A stretch of 64,000 nucleotides of DNA from Rhodanobacter sp. (GTDB taxonomy: Bacteria > Pseudomonadota > Gammaproteobacteria > Xanthomonadales > Rhodanobacteraceae), in assembly GCA_030148505.1 (NCBI GenBank), contig JASBTI010000014.1, forward strand, positions 1 to 64,000, written 5' to 3'. Position numbers and translations under genes: made by a program. Shown one piece after another: positions 53,151 through 63,820 of this stretch (position 1 is the stretch's first letter; every line of letters begins with the position of its first letter). The notes under the pieces were generated by a model that searched no databases, had not been told where the DNA came from, and was given only the letters and a program-made list of their open reading frames with translations.

Positions 53151-54788
53151 ATGAGTCAGGAATCGCGATGGAATGTAGTGGCGCAGCATATGGCTGTCGC
53201 TGTGGCTTATGCCGTGGGGTATTTGCTGCTTCGGCAAATATCCTGGTCACACTGGATCCTCTTTGCGGGCTATCGCTTCTCTGTTTTACTGCTGGTTCCC
53301 TATCGCTTTTGGCCCGCGTTGATCCTGGGCGAGATGGGCCCCATGGCATACGCCAGTCTTTCGTGCCTTGACACCTTCGGCTGGCTCTGGTCCAGCTTGA
53401 TGTTTTTCCCTCCCTTGGCGATGGCGATGCCGTTCGTCAAGTTTGGCCGCGACCGTTGGGGGATCACCCCTCTGCGTGGATCTGTCCGCCTTGCCCCGAT
53501 ACTAGCCTGCACAGTCGTCGTGTCTGCGGTTTGGACACTCGCCTATGTCGTTACGCTATCAACTGCTGACGTACCCCCGACTTCTCCACCCATCGACTAT
53601 GCAGTCGAAGGGGCGCGATGGTTCGTAGGCAATTATCTGGGAATATTGACGGTTGTGCCCCTTGTGCTGCTTGTCTGGCAGGGGCGACCCAACGGGCTGG
53701 TGCACTGGCCGACTACCCTCAAACGCGCGTTACATAGCTCGCTGGCAATAGAAGCAAGTGCTTTTGCGCTGCCAGCCTTGGCTTTCCTCGTATGGTTGAG
53801 CCTCTACGCATCAAGCGAGGCCTCACAGTCCATTGCACGCACCGTGATCTTCCTGCCCATCGTCTGGCTCGCCCTCCGCCATGGCTGGCACGGGGCAGCC
53901 GTAGGGGGCACGATGGGCAGCATTGCTGTCGCTCTGACCACGCCCCACCTCTATGACGCCTCCACGTTGCAAGCGGAAGTATTCGTGGCGTTTGCAATCA
54001 GTTCGATGCTTCTTTTCGGTGGCCGAATCACCGTGCTACATCAGCAGAACGGTCCCCACGACGGGCGCGGCCCCCAATCCCTCGATCTGGCCCGGCAACT
54101 GCAGGCGCACTATGCGGCGCAACTCCAGCAAAGCGCACGGGGAGTGGAGCGCGTCGGTGAAGCACTGCAAACAATACAGCGACTGCTATCGGACCTTTCA
54201 TCCCGGTGCCTTCCCTTCGACACTCGGGAGCTTCAGCGGCGCACCCGCGCGACTGAAGAACAATTGTTTCAGCTGCGGGACGCCCTTTATCCCACCTCGT
54301 TAACGCGGCAAGGCCTTCGAGCCACCCTTCGACAGGGAGGTATCGCCCGGGCTCTCGACGCCCAGCGTATTGGATACTGGTGCCATACCCAAGGACCCAT
54401 CCATTACCTCTCGCCAGCCCTGCAGCTCGCGCTTCACCGTATAGTGAGCGAAGGTGTAAATTGCCTGTACGCCACGCACAGGGTCCAACACGTGAGCGTG
54501 CAAATACGCAGCGGTGAGCATGATGCGTTTCGCTGGGTCGTGGTTCGTATCAACACGAAACTTGCCGGCAACCCGGTTTCTCACATCCGCAGACCAGCCC
54601 TGCGATTAGCAGCTACCGGTTTCGGTATCGATGCCGTGAAAGCCCAAGCCGCGCTGTTTGAAGGCCAGACCCATGTACGACACCGGGCACACGGGGAGAG
54701 CATCAGTGCGTTGCTGCAGGAACCCAAAACCTATCCATCAGAGTGGGTGGCGGCCACTGAGCACGCCACCCGTCCTGTTCTCAGTTGA
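53151..54788 (+). CDS. MASE1-domain sensor with degenerate kinase-like end
   Basis: A 545-residue protein. The amino half is an eight-helix MASE1-type membrane sensor (VAVAYAVGYLLLRQ, FRSVLLLVPYRFWPALILGEMG, PFVKFGRDRWG, GARWFVGNYLGILTVVPLVLLV). The cytoplasmic half has a coiled/helical part (RRTRATEEQLFQLRDALYPTS) and a segment like the histidine-kinase N box (ALQLALHRIVSEGVNCLYATHRVQHVSVQI), yet lacks a good H box (HELRTP) and G boxes. It may be a pseudokinase or bind a partner. ATG at 53151 has AAGGGG. Base use appears less GC-rich than its neighbours. Convergent with a secreted protein gene. Confidence 0.65.
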   Translation: MSQESRWNVVAQHMAVAVAYAVGYLLLRQISWSHWILFAGYRFSVLLLVPYRFWPALILGEMGPMAYASLSCLDTFGWLWSSLMFFPPLAMAMPFVKFGRDRWGITPLRGSVRLAPILACTVVVSAVWTLAYVVTLSTADVPPTSPPIDYAVEGARWFVGNYLGILTVVPLVLLVWQGRPNGLVHWPTTLKRALHSSLAIEASAFALPALAFLVWLSLYASSEASQSIARTVIFLPIVWLALRHGWHGAAVGGTMGSIAVALTTPHLYDASTLQAEVFVAFAISSMLLFGGRITVLHQQNGPHDGRGPQSLDLARQLQAHYAAQLQQSARGVERVGEALQTIQRLLSDLSSRCLPFDTRELQRRTRATEEQLFQLRDALYPTSLTRQGLRATLRQGGIARALDAQRIGYWCHTQGPIHYLSPALQLALHRIVSEGVNCLYATHRVQHVSVQIRSGEHDAFRWVVVRINTKLAGNPVSHIRRPALRLAATGFGIDAVKAQAALFEGQTHVRHRAHGESISALLQEPKTYPSEWVAATEHATRPVLS

Positions 54789-55224
54789 CGTGAGTCGTGC
54801 ATTCCACCGGGTTGGTGCAGGTCGCTGCCGCGGTAAACAACAACGCGCCGTTACTCTGCGGTGCTGCCGTAATCAGCACTGAAGGGTCTTGGTAAACCGT
54901 TACCCCAACCACAGAGGTACCCGCAGGCGTCCCTTTGGGAAGGATTTTCAGATTCTTGGCGTTGCGTCCCATAGGCAACGGAAGAAACGCCCCATTAGCA
55001 GTCGCAACAGCCATCAACACGTTACCCGCAGCATCGTTGACCTGCACATATTTCACGCCGGACTTGACCCACGCGTACGCATGGAAACCCGGCATGCGAC
55101 TTACGTCGTGGGCGTCGGTCGGCCACGCACTACCCAGTCCTGTGCTGGATTGCTGTGCGAGCGCTGGGCCGGTAAAGGCGAGTGCCATCACCACGAACAA
55201 GGCTTTCTGAGCTATGCGTTTCAT
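54781..55224 (-). CDS. secreted protein of unknown function
   Basis: A 147-residue protein. Signal peptide KRIAQKALFVVMALAFTGPALAQ; ATG at 55224 has AGAGGAAA before it. The mature part is Gly/Ala-rich with a repeated-strand look (VKYVQVNDAAGNVLMAVATANGAFLPLPMGR, VVGVTVYQDPSVLITAAPQ) and two Cys near the end (TCTNPVECTTHVN), possibly a disulfide. I do not recognise the family. Its 3' end overlaps the MASE1 gene by eight bases. Confidence 0.6.
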   Translation of the reverse strand: MKRIAQKALFVVMALAFTGPALAQQSSTGLGSAWPTDAHDVSRMPGFHAYAWVKSGVKYVQVNDAAGNVLMAVATANGAFLPLPMGRNAKNLKILPKGTPAGTSVVGVTVYQDPSVLITAAPQSNGALLFTAAATCTNPVECTTHVN

Positions 55225-55650
55225 CGCTGTTTCCTCTTTATTCGGTTGGTGGGAAATAGCAATGTAGCACTGCTTTACTAGGGACAAACATGACCAAGGC
55301 GCGGAGACCGGTACGACCCATGGCCACCCGCGTCGCTGGCCCGGTAAACCTCGATGGAATTTTTTCGCCGGATCAGCTCGGGGCTTTTCCTTGATTTGTA
55401 GCCCAGGAGTATGCAGCCCTCTGGGCTCCCAGGAACCACGTCACAAGCTCCTTCTCGCTTCGCACGGCTCAGGTGGATCGCAGACGTGGATGTCTCGCTT
55501 TGATGTGGCCACTGGACAAAACCCGTTGATTACCAAGGCAGGATGAACTGCAGCCAAGTTGTGAAAAACTTGTGATCGATCAATGCCATCTAAGGATACG
55601 TTTGGACGCATGAGCGACGGTGCCCAGCCGCATCCCTTGCCGGCCATCCC
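55225..55650. other. 426-base gap, no clear gene
   Basis: Upstream of the secreted protein gene. It is less GC-rich than the surroundings in places (for example AATTTTTTCG near 55360). No tRNA, repeat or good reading frame was seen. Confidence 0.45.
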
Positions 55651-56058
55651 TCAGGCAGCTACCACCCCGCACGTGCCCTCCAGGCGCGGGCTCGACCCAA
55701 CGGTGCGCCGCAACCCAGGCGACAGGGCTCTTTTTGGCGGTGGCAGGTGACGCGCAGCGGCATATGCCGGCGAAAAGCGGCTCCGAAAACTCTCGTTCGC
55801 AGCCACCGACTCGGACGTCATGGGGCTGGCTACAACGGCCACGGCAAGGGCAGCGGCAGCGACGAGGCTGCGCACGCTTGCCGTCGGCTGTGCGGTGTTA
55901 TTCGGATCACGTTCCGGCACGGCGATCGCCAGCGGTGAGGGCTCACCCCAGGCGCTGATAGCCAATACCCTCTGGCACTCGGCATGCCGCAGCAGGAAGC
56001 GGATAGCCGACTCCTGGGGCGAGTCGCCCGCGATGCAATCGTGGTTATATTTTTCCAT
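55651..56058 (-). CDS. possible small hypothetical protein
   Basis: A frame of 135 residues starting MEKYNHDCIAGDSPQESAIRFLLRHAECQRVLAISAW at 56058, with GAGAAG five bases upstream. It has one membrane-like stretch (SVRSLVAAAALAVAVVASP) followed by a basic, Pro-rich tail. No family is recognised, and the long tail may be out of frame noise. Could be non-coding. Confidence 0.3.
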   Translation of the reverse strand: MEKYNHDCIAGDSPQESAIRFLLRHAECQRVLAISAWGEPSPLAIAVPERDPNNTAQPTASVRSLVAAAALAVAVVASPMTSESVAANESFRSRFSPAYAAARHLPPPKRALSPGLRRTVGSSPRLEGTCGVVAA

Positions 56059-56251
56059 GGCAACTTCTCGATAGCAGAAAATATGAGGCGACTCACGGCC
56101 ATCGAAGCACGAGTCGTGCCATCGAAAATCATCAGAGAATCGAAGTGCCGCGTCGCGCGGGTGCCGTTGACCGATGTACGGTCCTGGGCGGACGGCGCCG
56201 GGCGGCGCTCGTGCCGCATCGACCCGGTCTGCCTCCCGCCAGCGTGGCACC

Positions 56252-57142
56252 TCAGCCGCCTTGCAGGGCCTCGATTCGCGCATCCTTCGCCTGCCACAGT
56301 TCGTTTACCCATGCCTGGAGGCGCTGACGGAATGCGGCATCGCCGTCGTAATCGCCGCGCATCTCGGCGGTGATCGGCAGTTCCCGCACGTGCACGCGGA
56401 TGTCGCGGACACGGCCGGCGATCAGGTCCATCATGCTGCCGGCGCCCAGCGGGTAGACGATGGTGACGTCGAGAATGGCATGCAAGCCGTCGCCCATTGC
56501 GTCGAGCACGAAGGCGACGCCGCCGGCCTTGGGCCGCAGCAAGTGACGGTAGTTCGACGACTGCGCGTTGTGCTTGGCTTGAGTGAAGCGGGTGCCTTCG
56601 ACGAAGTTCATTACCGACACCGGCATCTGGCTGAATTTCTCGCAGGCCTTGCGGGTGGCCGCGCGGTCCTTGCCCTGCCATTCGGGATGCCGGGCCAGAG
56701 TCTCCTTCGAGTAGCGCTTCATGAAGGGAAAATCGAGTGCCCACCAGGCGGGCCCCAGCAGCGGCACCCAGATCAGCCCGCTTTTCAGGAAGAAGCGCAG
56801 AAACGGGATGCGCCGGTTGAAGATTTTCTGCAATACCGGGATATCCACCCAGCTCTGGTGGTTGCACAGCACCAGGTAGTTACCGTCGCGGCGTAGGCCA
56901 TCGAGGCCCTCGACCTGCCAGCGGGTGCGGGTAAATACCTCGAACAGCGCACTGTTGACATCGATCCAGCTTTCCGCGACCCCGACCAGCGCACGCGATA
57001 GCGTCTCGCGCAATACACGCACAGGTATGGCTAGCTTGAGTACGGTGAGCGCGAACAGCACCAGCACGTGCAGCAAGGTGTTGAGCAGCAACGAGAACAT
57101 CACCAGCGGAATCCGGATCAGCCCGGGGAGCGGGGCAAGCAT
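56252..57142 (-). CDS. 1-acyl-sn-glycerol-3-phosphate acyltransferase-like (YihG type)
   Basis: A 296-residue inner-membrane acyltransferase. Amino-terminal hydrophobic segments (IPLVMFSLLLNTLLHVLVLFAL), then NHQSWVDIPVL (HX4D catalytic) and FVEGTRFT (substrate phosphate binding), the pair of the LPLAT family. Closest in style to E. coli YihG. It transfers an acyl group in phospholipid synthesis or remodelling. ATG at 57142 gives the best amino end. On the same strand as and 115 bases after sufS, but likely a separate unit; a small hairpin (57226-57242) lies in the gap. Confidence 0.82.
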   Translation of the reverse strand: MLAPLPGLIRIPLVMFSLLLNTLLHVLVLFALTVLKLAIPVRVLRETLSRALVGVAESWIDVNSALFEVFTRTRWQVEGLDGLRRDGNYLVLCNHQSWVDIPVLQKIFNRRIPFLRFFLKSGLIWVPLLGPAWWALDFPFMKRYSKETLARHPEWQGKDRAATRKACEKFSQMPVSVMNFVEGTRFTQAKHNAQSSNYRHLLRPKAGGVAFVLDAMGDGLHAILDVTIVYPLGAGSMMDLIAGRVRDIRVHVRELPITAEMRGDYDGDAAFRQRLQAWVNELWQAKDARIEALQGG

Positions 57143-57257
57143 AGGTATCGCCGTACGCGGAAAGTTTTTCAAGGATAGCGTGCAGGGCGGGAGTCGTCGT
57201 CCCTCCACGTTCGGGCACCCTCTCTCTGCGGCGGCCCCGCAGGCGCGGCGTTGCCTC

Positions 57258-58502
57258 TTACATCAGCAGCTTGCGCACCTTGAGCAGGGCCACCACGAAG
57301 GCGTCGATTTCTTCGCAGGTGTTGTAGAACGCCAGCGAGGCACGCAGCGTGGAAGGGACACCGAAGGATTGCATCAACGGATGCGCGCAGTGATGGCCTG
57401 AACGTACCGCCACGCCCTCGAGATCGAGCAAGGTCGCCAGGTCGGTAGCCTGGGCGCCGTCGAGCAGGAACGAGATCACCGGCTCCTTTTCGGCCGCCTC
57501 GCCAATGAGGCGCAGACCGGGGATCTCCCGCAGGCGCTCGGTGGCGTAGGCCAGCAGTTGCTGCTCCCAGACGTGGATTGCCTCGACGCCGAGCGACTGG
57601 TAATAGTCGATGGCCGCGCCCATGCCGACGAAGCCGGCAATGTTCGGCGTGCCCGCCTCGAACTTGTGCGGCGGCTCGGCAAACGTGGTGCCATCGAAGC
57701 GCACCTCGCGAATCATTTCGCCGCCACCGAAGAACGGCGGCATCGCCTGAAGATGCTCGCGTCGCGCCCACAGCGCGCCGGTGCCGGTCGGTGCCAGCAT
57801 CTTGTGGCCGGTGAACGCGTAGAAGTCGCAACCCAGTGCCTGCACGTCGACCGCACGATGCGGCACCGCTTGCGAGCCGTCGACCAACAAGGGAATGCCG
57901 CGCTTACGGCACTCTCTTGCGATCTCACGCACTGGGTTGACGGTGCCCAGCACATTGGAAACATGGGTGACGCAGGCCAGCTTGACCTCGGGTGTGAGCA
58001 TCGCGAGGTATCGCTCGACGATCAGCTCGCCGCGCTCGTTGATCGGCGCCGCCTTGACCGTGGCACTGCCGCGCTGCGCCACCAGCTGCCACGGCACGAT
58101 ATTGGCGTGATGCTCCATGGCAGTGGTGAGAATCGCGTCGCCCGCCTTGAGCCGCGGCAACACAAAGCTGTAGGCAACCAGGTTGGTGGCCTGGGTGGTA
58201 CCCGAGGTGAGAATCACCTCGTTGCGCGACGGGGCGTTGATGAACGCCGCCAGCTTGTCGCGCACGCCCTCGTAGGCAGTGGTGGCTTCCTCGCCCAGCT
58301 GGTGCACGGCACGCGACACGTTGGCATTGTGCAGTCGGTAGTGGGAAGCCACCGCCTCGATCACCGATACCGGCTTCTGGCTGGTGTTGGCATTGTCGAA
58401 ATACACCAGGGGCTTGCCGTGCACGGTACGCGCGAGCAAGGGGAAATCCGCGCGGACGCGCTGGACATCAAAGACGGTGGCGGGGCTGGCGGCTGTATTC
58501 AT
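57258..58502 (-). CDS. sufS: cysteine desulfurase SufS
   Basis: A 414-residue group II desulfurase. PLP Lys in FYAFTGHKMLAPTGTGALW; catalytic Cys near 372 in VRSGHHCAHPLMQ; THVSNVLGTVNPV and MEHHANIVPW are family motifs. Delivers persulfide sulfur for SUF cluster assembly, normally through SufE or SufU, which are not in the window. ATG at 58502 used; a TTG seven codons earlier is also open. Last gene of the suf operon, 149 bases after sufD. Confidence 0.95.
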   Translation of the reverse strand: MNTAASPATVFDVQRVRADFPLLARTVHGKPLVYFDNANTSQKPVSVIEAVASHYRLHNANVSRAVHQLGEEATTAYEGVRDKLAAFINAPSRNEVILTSGTTQATNLVAYSFVLPRLKAGDAILTTAMEHHANIVPWQLVAQRGSATVKAAPINERGELIVERYLAMLTPEVKLACVTHVSNVLGTVNPVREIARECRKRGIPLLVDGSQAVPHRAVDVQALGCDFYAFTGHKMLAPTGTGALWARREHLQAMPPFFGGGEMIREVRFDGTTFAEPPHKFEAGTPNIAGFVGMGAAIDYYQSLGVEAIHVWEQQLLAYATERLREIPGLRLIGEAAEKEPVISFLLDGAQATDLATLLDLEGVAVRSGHHCAHPLMQSFGVPSTLRASLAFYNTCEEIDAFVVALLKVRKLLM

Positions 58503-58610
58503 GCGCAACGGGTCTCGCTTCAATGACGCTCGGCTCGGACTTAGTGGCTTGCCGCCGCGTTTTCATAGGGCATGGTCGGAGGGAGACCGCATGCGCCGGA
58601 AGCACGACGA

Positions 58611-58629
58611 CCGGGGCAGACATCCCCGG
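58611..58629 (-). other. hairpin in the sufD-sufS gap
   Basis: CCGGGG-CAGACAT-CCCCGG: six GC pairs and a seven-base loop in the 149-base gap, the only long gap in the suf operon. Could affect message processing or the ratio of SufS to SufBCD. Confidence 0.35.
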
Positions 58630-58651
58630 GAAAGGGGACTCGAGCCCCCCG

Positions 58652-59959
58652 CTAGGTGTTGGGCAAATGGGCCAGAACCAACGCCGCGAGATGTTCCCGC
58701 AACGGCTGGTCCGGCAGATCATCCAGCACCGCGCGGCAAAAAGCCGCGGTGAGCAGCGCACGCGCCTCGGCTTGCGGTATGCCCCGCGACTGTAGGTAGA
58801 ACAGCGAATGTGGATCGAGCTGGCCGACGGTGGCGCCGTGCGCCGCCTTGACTTCATCGGCATAGATCTCCAGTTCCGGCTTGGTGTCGATCTCGGCGCC
58901 AGGCGACAGCAGCAGGTTCTTGTTGCTGAGGCTGGCATCGCTGCCATCGGCACCGGGCGCCACCAGGATCGCGCCGCGGAATACCCCGCGGGCGCGGTCG
59001 TTGGCGACTCCACGCCAGTGGGAGCTCGACACGGTATGCAATGCCTGATGCCGGATCGCCAGCTGGGTATCGATATGCTGACGACTACGCGGCATGAAGA
59101 TCCCACGGGTATCCAGTCGCGACCCGTTGCCCGCCAGCTCGACCTGCAGATCATGGCGCACCAGCGCGCCACCGAGTTCCAACACGTGCATTGTGGCCTG
59201 CGCATGCGCCTGCAGTCGCAGGCTGCTGCGGCGGATCAGGCTGGCCCCGACGGCGGCATTTTGCAGTACGACGTGTCGCAGACTGGCACGTTCACCGAGC
59301 TCGATATCGCTGACCAGGGTCGCCAGATGCGCTTGCTCGCTAGCAGCGGCGTGCTGTTCGACCAGGCTCAGTGAGGATCCCTCGCCCAGGATGACGACGT
59401 TACGGCCGTGCCATGCCAGATCGGTTTCGGCTGCCGCGCCGACGAACACCAGTTGCACCGGAACGGCGATCTTCGCGTGAGCCGCTACCCGCAGCACCAC
59501 GCCATCGCTGGCGTTTGCCGCATTGATTCGCGCAAAGGCGTCACCGGCCCCGCGGTAGTGCCGTGACAAGGCGAAGCGCAGCGGCTCCGGATCGCCTTGC
59601 AAGGCCTGCGACAACGGCTGCAGGGTCAGCCCTTCAGGCAGGCTTTCCAGCGCCGAGAGATCGTCACGAAACACCCCATTGACGAAGACCAGACGCGCTC
59701 CGTCGATGCCGGGCAAGGCCAGCGTCGAGGCGTCCACGGCGCGGCTTTGCGCAGCGGCATCGCCCTTGGCGAAACGGCGCTGGCCGAGCGCGCGCAGCGC
59801 GGTGTATTTCCACGCTTCCACCCGGGTATCGGGCAGGCCGCCGGCCGCAAAAGCTTGGCTATTTTCACGTCGCGCGGTGTCCAGCCATGCCAGGCCGCTC
59901 GGCGGCAGCGCCGCGTCCAGCAGCGAGCTGACCAGCGGTAGTGTAGCGGGCTCACTCAT
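58652..59959 (-). CDS. sufD: Fe-S assembly scaffold subunit SufD
   Basis: A 435-residue SufD. Family landmarks: RVEAWKYTALRAL near the start, a beta-helix core, and the carboxy part DIDTKPELEIYADEVKAAHGATVGQLDPHSLFYLQSRGIPQAEARALLTAAF with the conserved His (KAAHGAT). It forms the SufBC2D scaffold with SufB and SufC. Its start overlaps the sufC stop by four bases (ATGA). Confidence 0.95.
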   Translation of the reverse strand: MSEPATLPLVSSLLDAALPPSGLAWLDTARRENSQAFAAGGLPDTRVEAWKYTALRALGQRRFAKGDAAAQSRAVDASTLALPGIDGARLVFVNGVFRDDLSALESLPEGLTLQPLSQALQGDPEPLRFALSRHYRGAGDAFARINAANASDGVVLRVAAHAKIAVPVQLVFVGAAAETDLAWHGRNVVILGEGSSLSLVEQHAAASEQAHLATLVSDIELGERASLRHVVLQNAAVGASLIRRSSLRLQAHAQATMHVLELGGALVRHDLQVELAGNGSRLDTRGIFMPRSRQHIDTQLAIRHQALHTVSSSHWRGVANDRARGVFRGAILVAPGADGSDASLSNKNLLLSPGAEIDTKPELEIYADEVKAAHGATVGQLDPHSLFYLQSRGIPQAEARALLTAAFCRAVLDDLPDQPLREHLAALVLAHLPNT

Positions 59960-60726
59960 GCCGCCGCTCCGCTCGGCTGCGAGGTGCCGATGCCGCTGTA
60001 GCCGTGATCCTCTAGCTTCAGTGCCAGTGATTTGTCACCGCTCTCGACGATGCAACCGTCAGCCAGCACGTGGACGAAATCCGGCACCACGTAATCCAGC
60101 AGGCGCTGGTAGTGGGTGATCATCAGGAAGGCGCGCTCGGGCGAGCGCAGCGTATTGACTCCCTGCGCCACCTGCTTCAGCGCGTCGATGTCCAGACCCG
60201 AATCGGTCTCGTCGAGGATCGCCAGCTGAGGTTCCAGCACCGCCATCTGGAAGATTTCGTTGCGCTTTTTTTCGCCGCCGGAAAAACCCGTATTGACCGC
60301 GCGATGCAGCAACTCGTCGGAGATCTGCATCACTTTCAGCTTTTCACGCACCAGCTTGAGGAACTGCATCGAATCCAGCTCCTTCTCGCCGCGCTGCTTG
60401 CGCTGCGCGTTCAACGCCGCACGCAAAAAATAGGTGTTGTTGACACCGGGAATTTCCACCGGATACTGGAACGCCAGAAACACACCCGCGGCGGCGCGCG
60501 CCTCGGGCGCCAGCGCCAGCAGGTCGACACCGTTGTAGCTGATGCTGCCGGCGGTGACCTCGTAACCTTCGCGACCGGCCAGCACGTTGCCGAGGGTGGA
60601 TTTGCCGGCGCCGTTCGGCCCCATGATGGCGTGCACTTCTCCCGCGTTGACGGTGAGGCTGAGCCCCTTGAGGATTTCCTTGCCCTCGACGCGGGCGTGC
60701 AGGTTTTCGATTTTCAGCATGGTCAT
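59956..60726 (-). CDS. sufC: Fe-S assembly ATPase SufC
   Basis: A 256-residue ABC ATPase. Walker A MGPNGAGKSTLGNVLAG, signature GFSGGEKKRNEIFQ, Walker B LAILDETDSGLDIDAL, switch His in ITHYQRLL. SufC-specific EKKRNE is present. Drives SufBCD rearrangement. The second ATG (60720) is another possible start. 22 bases after the GNAT gene. Confidence 0.96.
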   Translation of the reverse strand: MTMLKIENLHARVEGKEILKGLSLTVNAGEVHAIMGPNGAGKSTLGNVLAGREGYEVTAGSISYNGVDLLALAPEARAAAGVFLAFQYPVEIPGVNNTYFLRAALNAQRKQRGEKELDSMQFLKLVREKLKVMQISDELLHRAVNTGFSGGEKKRNEIFQMAVLEPQLAILDETDSGLDIDALKQVAQGVNTLRSPERAFLMITHYQRLLDYVVPDFVHVLADGCIVESGDKSLALKLEDHGYSGIGTSQPSGAAA

Positions 60727-60747
60727 GACAATAGCCTGAAGATATTT

Positions 60748-61274
60748 TCAGCGTGCAATGGTTGATTCGGGGGGTGGCGCCAGCGCAGCGATAGCCTCGC
60801 TGTTCATGCGGCAGGTCAGCCACTCTTTCATGACGTTGGCGCCCAGCGATTCGTAGAAAGCGATGGAGGGCTGGTTCCAGTCCAGCACTGACCATTGCAG
60901 GCGCGGCAGCGATTCGTCGACACAGCGTCGAGCGAGGTTGGCAATCAGCGCTCTGCCGATGCCCTTACCACGAAACGCCGGACGGACAAACAGGTCTTCG
61001 AGATAGATGCCGGCACGCCCACGGAACGTAGAGTAGTTGTAGAACCACAGAGCGAAACCGGCAACTCGGCCGTCGCACTCCGCAATGTCGCAGTGGGCAC
61101 GTGGCGTGGCGCCAAACAGGCTGCGGCGCAAGTCGTTCTCGTCCGCATCGACCTCGTGCAGCAGCTTTTCATACGCGGCCAATTCGCGGATCAGCACTAG
61201 GATCTCGCTGACGTCCTGCTCGATGGCGGGTCGAAGCCGCAGCAACGAGGTGTCGGTGATCATTGAAGCATCCA

Positions 61275-61275
<1 letters not shown>
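60748..61275 (-). CDS. SSAT-like GNAT acetyltransferase inside the suf operon
   Basis: A 175-residue GNAT. LRPAIEQDVSEILVLIRELAAYEKLLHEV, FALWFYNYSTFRGRAGIYLEDLFVRPAFRGKGIGRALIANLA and WSVLDWNQPSIAFYESLGA follow the spermidine/spermine or thialysine acetyltransferase (SAT) pattern closely. Acetylates a di- or polyamine or thialysine-like amine. Its ATG shares one base with the sufB stop (TGATG), so it is made with SufB. Not a known SUF component; function in cluster assembly unknown. Confidence 0.85.
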
Positions 61276-62740
<1,465 letters not shown>

Positions 62741-62744
<4 letters not shown>

Positions 62745-63202
62745 GCGTTGGTTCTGCTTTTCAGGGAGCTGATGGCGACGCTCACGACGGTTGCCGGCAT
62801 GTGTGGCCGCACCATGTCGGCCAGACTCATCGCACGCAGTGCGCCATCAAGCACGTGGTTGATTCGCTGCCAGCTGCCGCGGACGCCACATTGCGCCTCG
62901 CGATCACACTGGCCTTCGGTAGTGCCGCATTCGGTCATGCCGATCGGGCCTTCCATCGCTTCGACAATCTCGGCGAGGTTGATCGTGTCGGCCGGGCGGG
63001 CCAACCGATAGCCACCATTGACGCCGCGAAACGACTCCACCAACCCCGCATGACCAAGCGATTTCAGCAACTTGCTTACGGTCGGCAGCTCAAGATGCGT
63101 CTCACTGGCGATCTGCGCCGTGCTGAGTACGTCGTCTGAATGGGCCGCGATGCAAGTCATCACCACGGCGGCATAGTCAGTCAGTCGGCTGACGCGGAGC
63201 AT
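62741..63202 (-). CDS. sufR: Rrf2-family SUF regulator
   Basis: A 153-residue Rrf2 winged-helix protein. Helix-turn-helix [38 protein letters not shown]; three Cys (92, 99, 105; [15 protein letters not shown]) to bind an iron-sulfur cluster, as in IscR. It should sense cluster state and control the suf operon, which follows directly. ATG at 63202 chosen to fit the family start [13 protein letters not shown]. Confidence 0.92.
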
Positions 63203-63232
63203 AAGCGTTGACACCTTCTAATCCAGACTAAA

Positions 63233-63261
63233 ATGGTACTGATTTGAAAGCCGCTGGTCAA
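63233..63261 (-). promoter_or_regulatory. suf operon promoter
   Basis: Minus strand: TTGACC (63261-63256), 17-base spacer, TACCAT (63238-63233). Around the -10 and start lies ACTAAAATGGTAC, partly like the IscR/Rrf2 type-1 half site GACTAAAnT, fitting autoregulation by the Rrf2 protein. Confidence 0.6.
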
Positions 63262-63275
63262 TCCGTCTCCGTGTC

Positions 63276-63292
63276 AGCGCCATTTTGGTCCA
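63276..63292 (+). promoter_or_regulatory. distal NtrC-like site
   Basis: AGCGCCATTTTGGTCCA fits GCACC-N5-GGTGC with one mismatch in each half. Its centre is about -140 from the predicted glnK start. The same bases also form the palindrome CCATTTTG-GTC-CAAAATGG (63280-63298). Confidence 0.55.
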
Positions 63293-63318
63293 AAATGGGG
63301 AAATTATCGTCGCGTCAA

Positions 63319-63335
63319 AATACCATCATGGTGCT
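63319..63335 (+). promoter_or_regulatory. proximal NtrC-like site
   Basis: AATACCATCATGGTGCT: one half GGTGC is perfect, the other (ATACC) has two mismatches; the five-base centre is right. Centre near -97 from the predicted start. Confidence 0.55.
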
Positions 63336-63360
63336 TTCACATACCCAAAAATGATCCTAA

Positions 63361-63786
<426 letters not shown>

Positions 63787-63820
63787 AATCAAACAATCCA
63801 CCAGGAAGAGGGATCGAGGT

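Noticed and set aside
55441..55647. Minus-strand frame of 68 residues
   Set aside because: No ribosome-binding site, no signal or domain; left as part of an empty gap.
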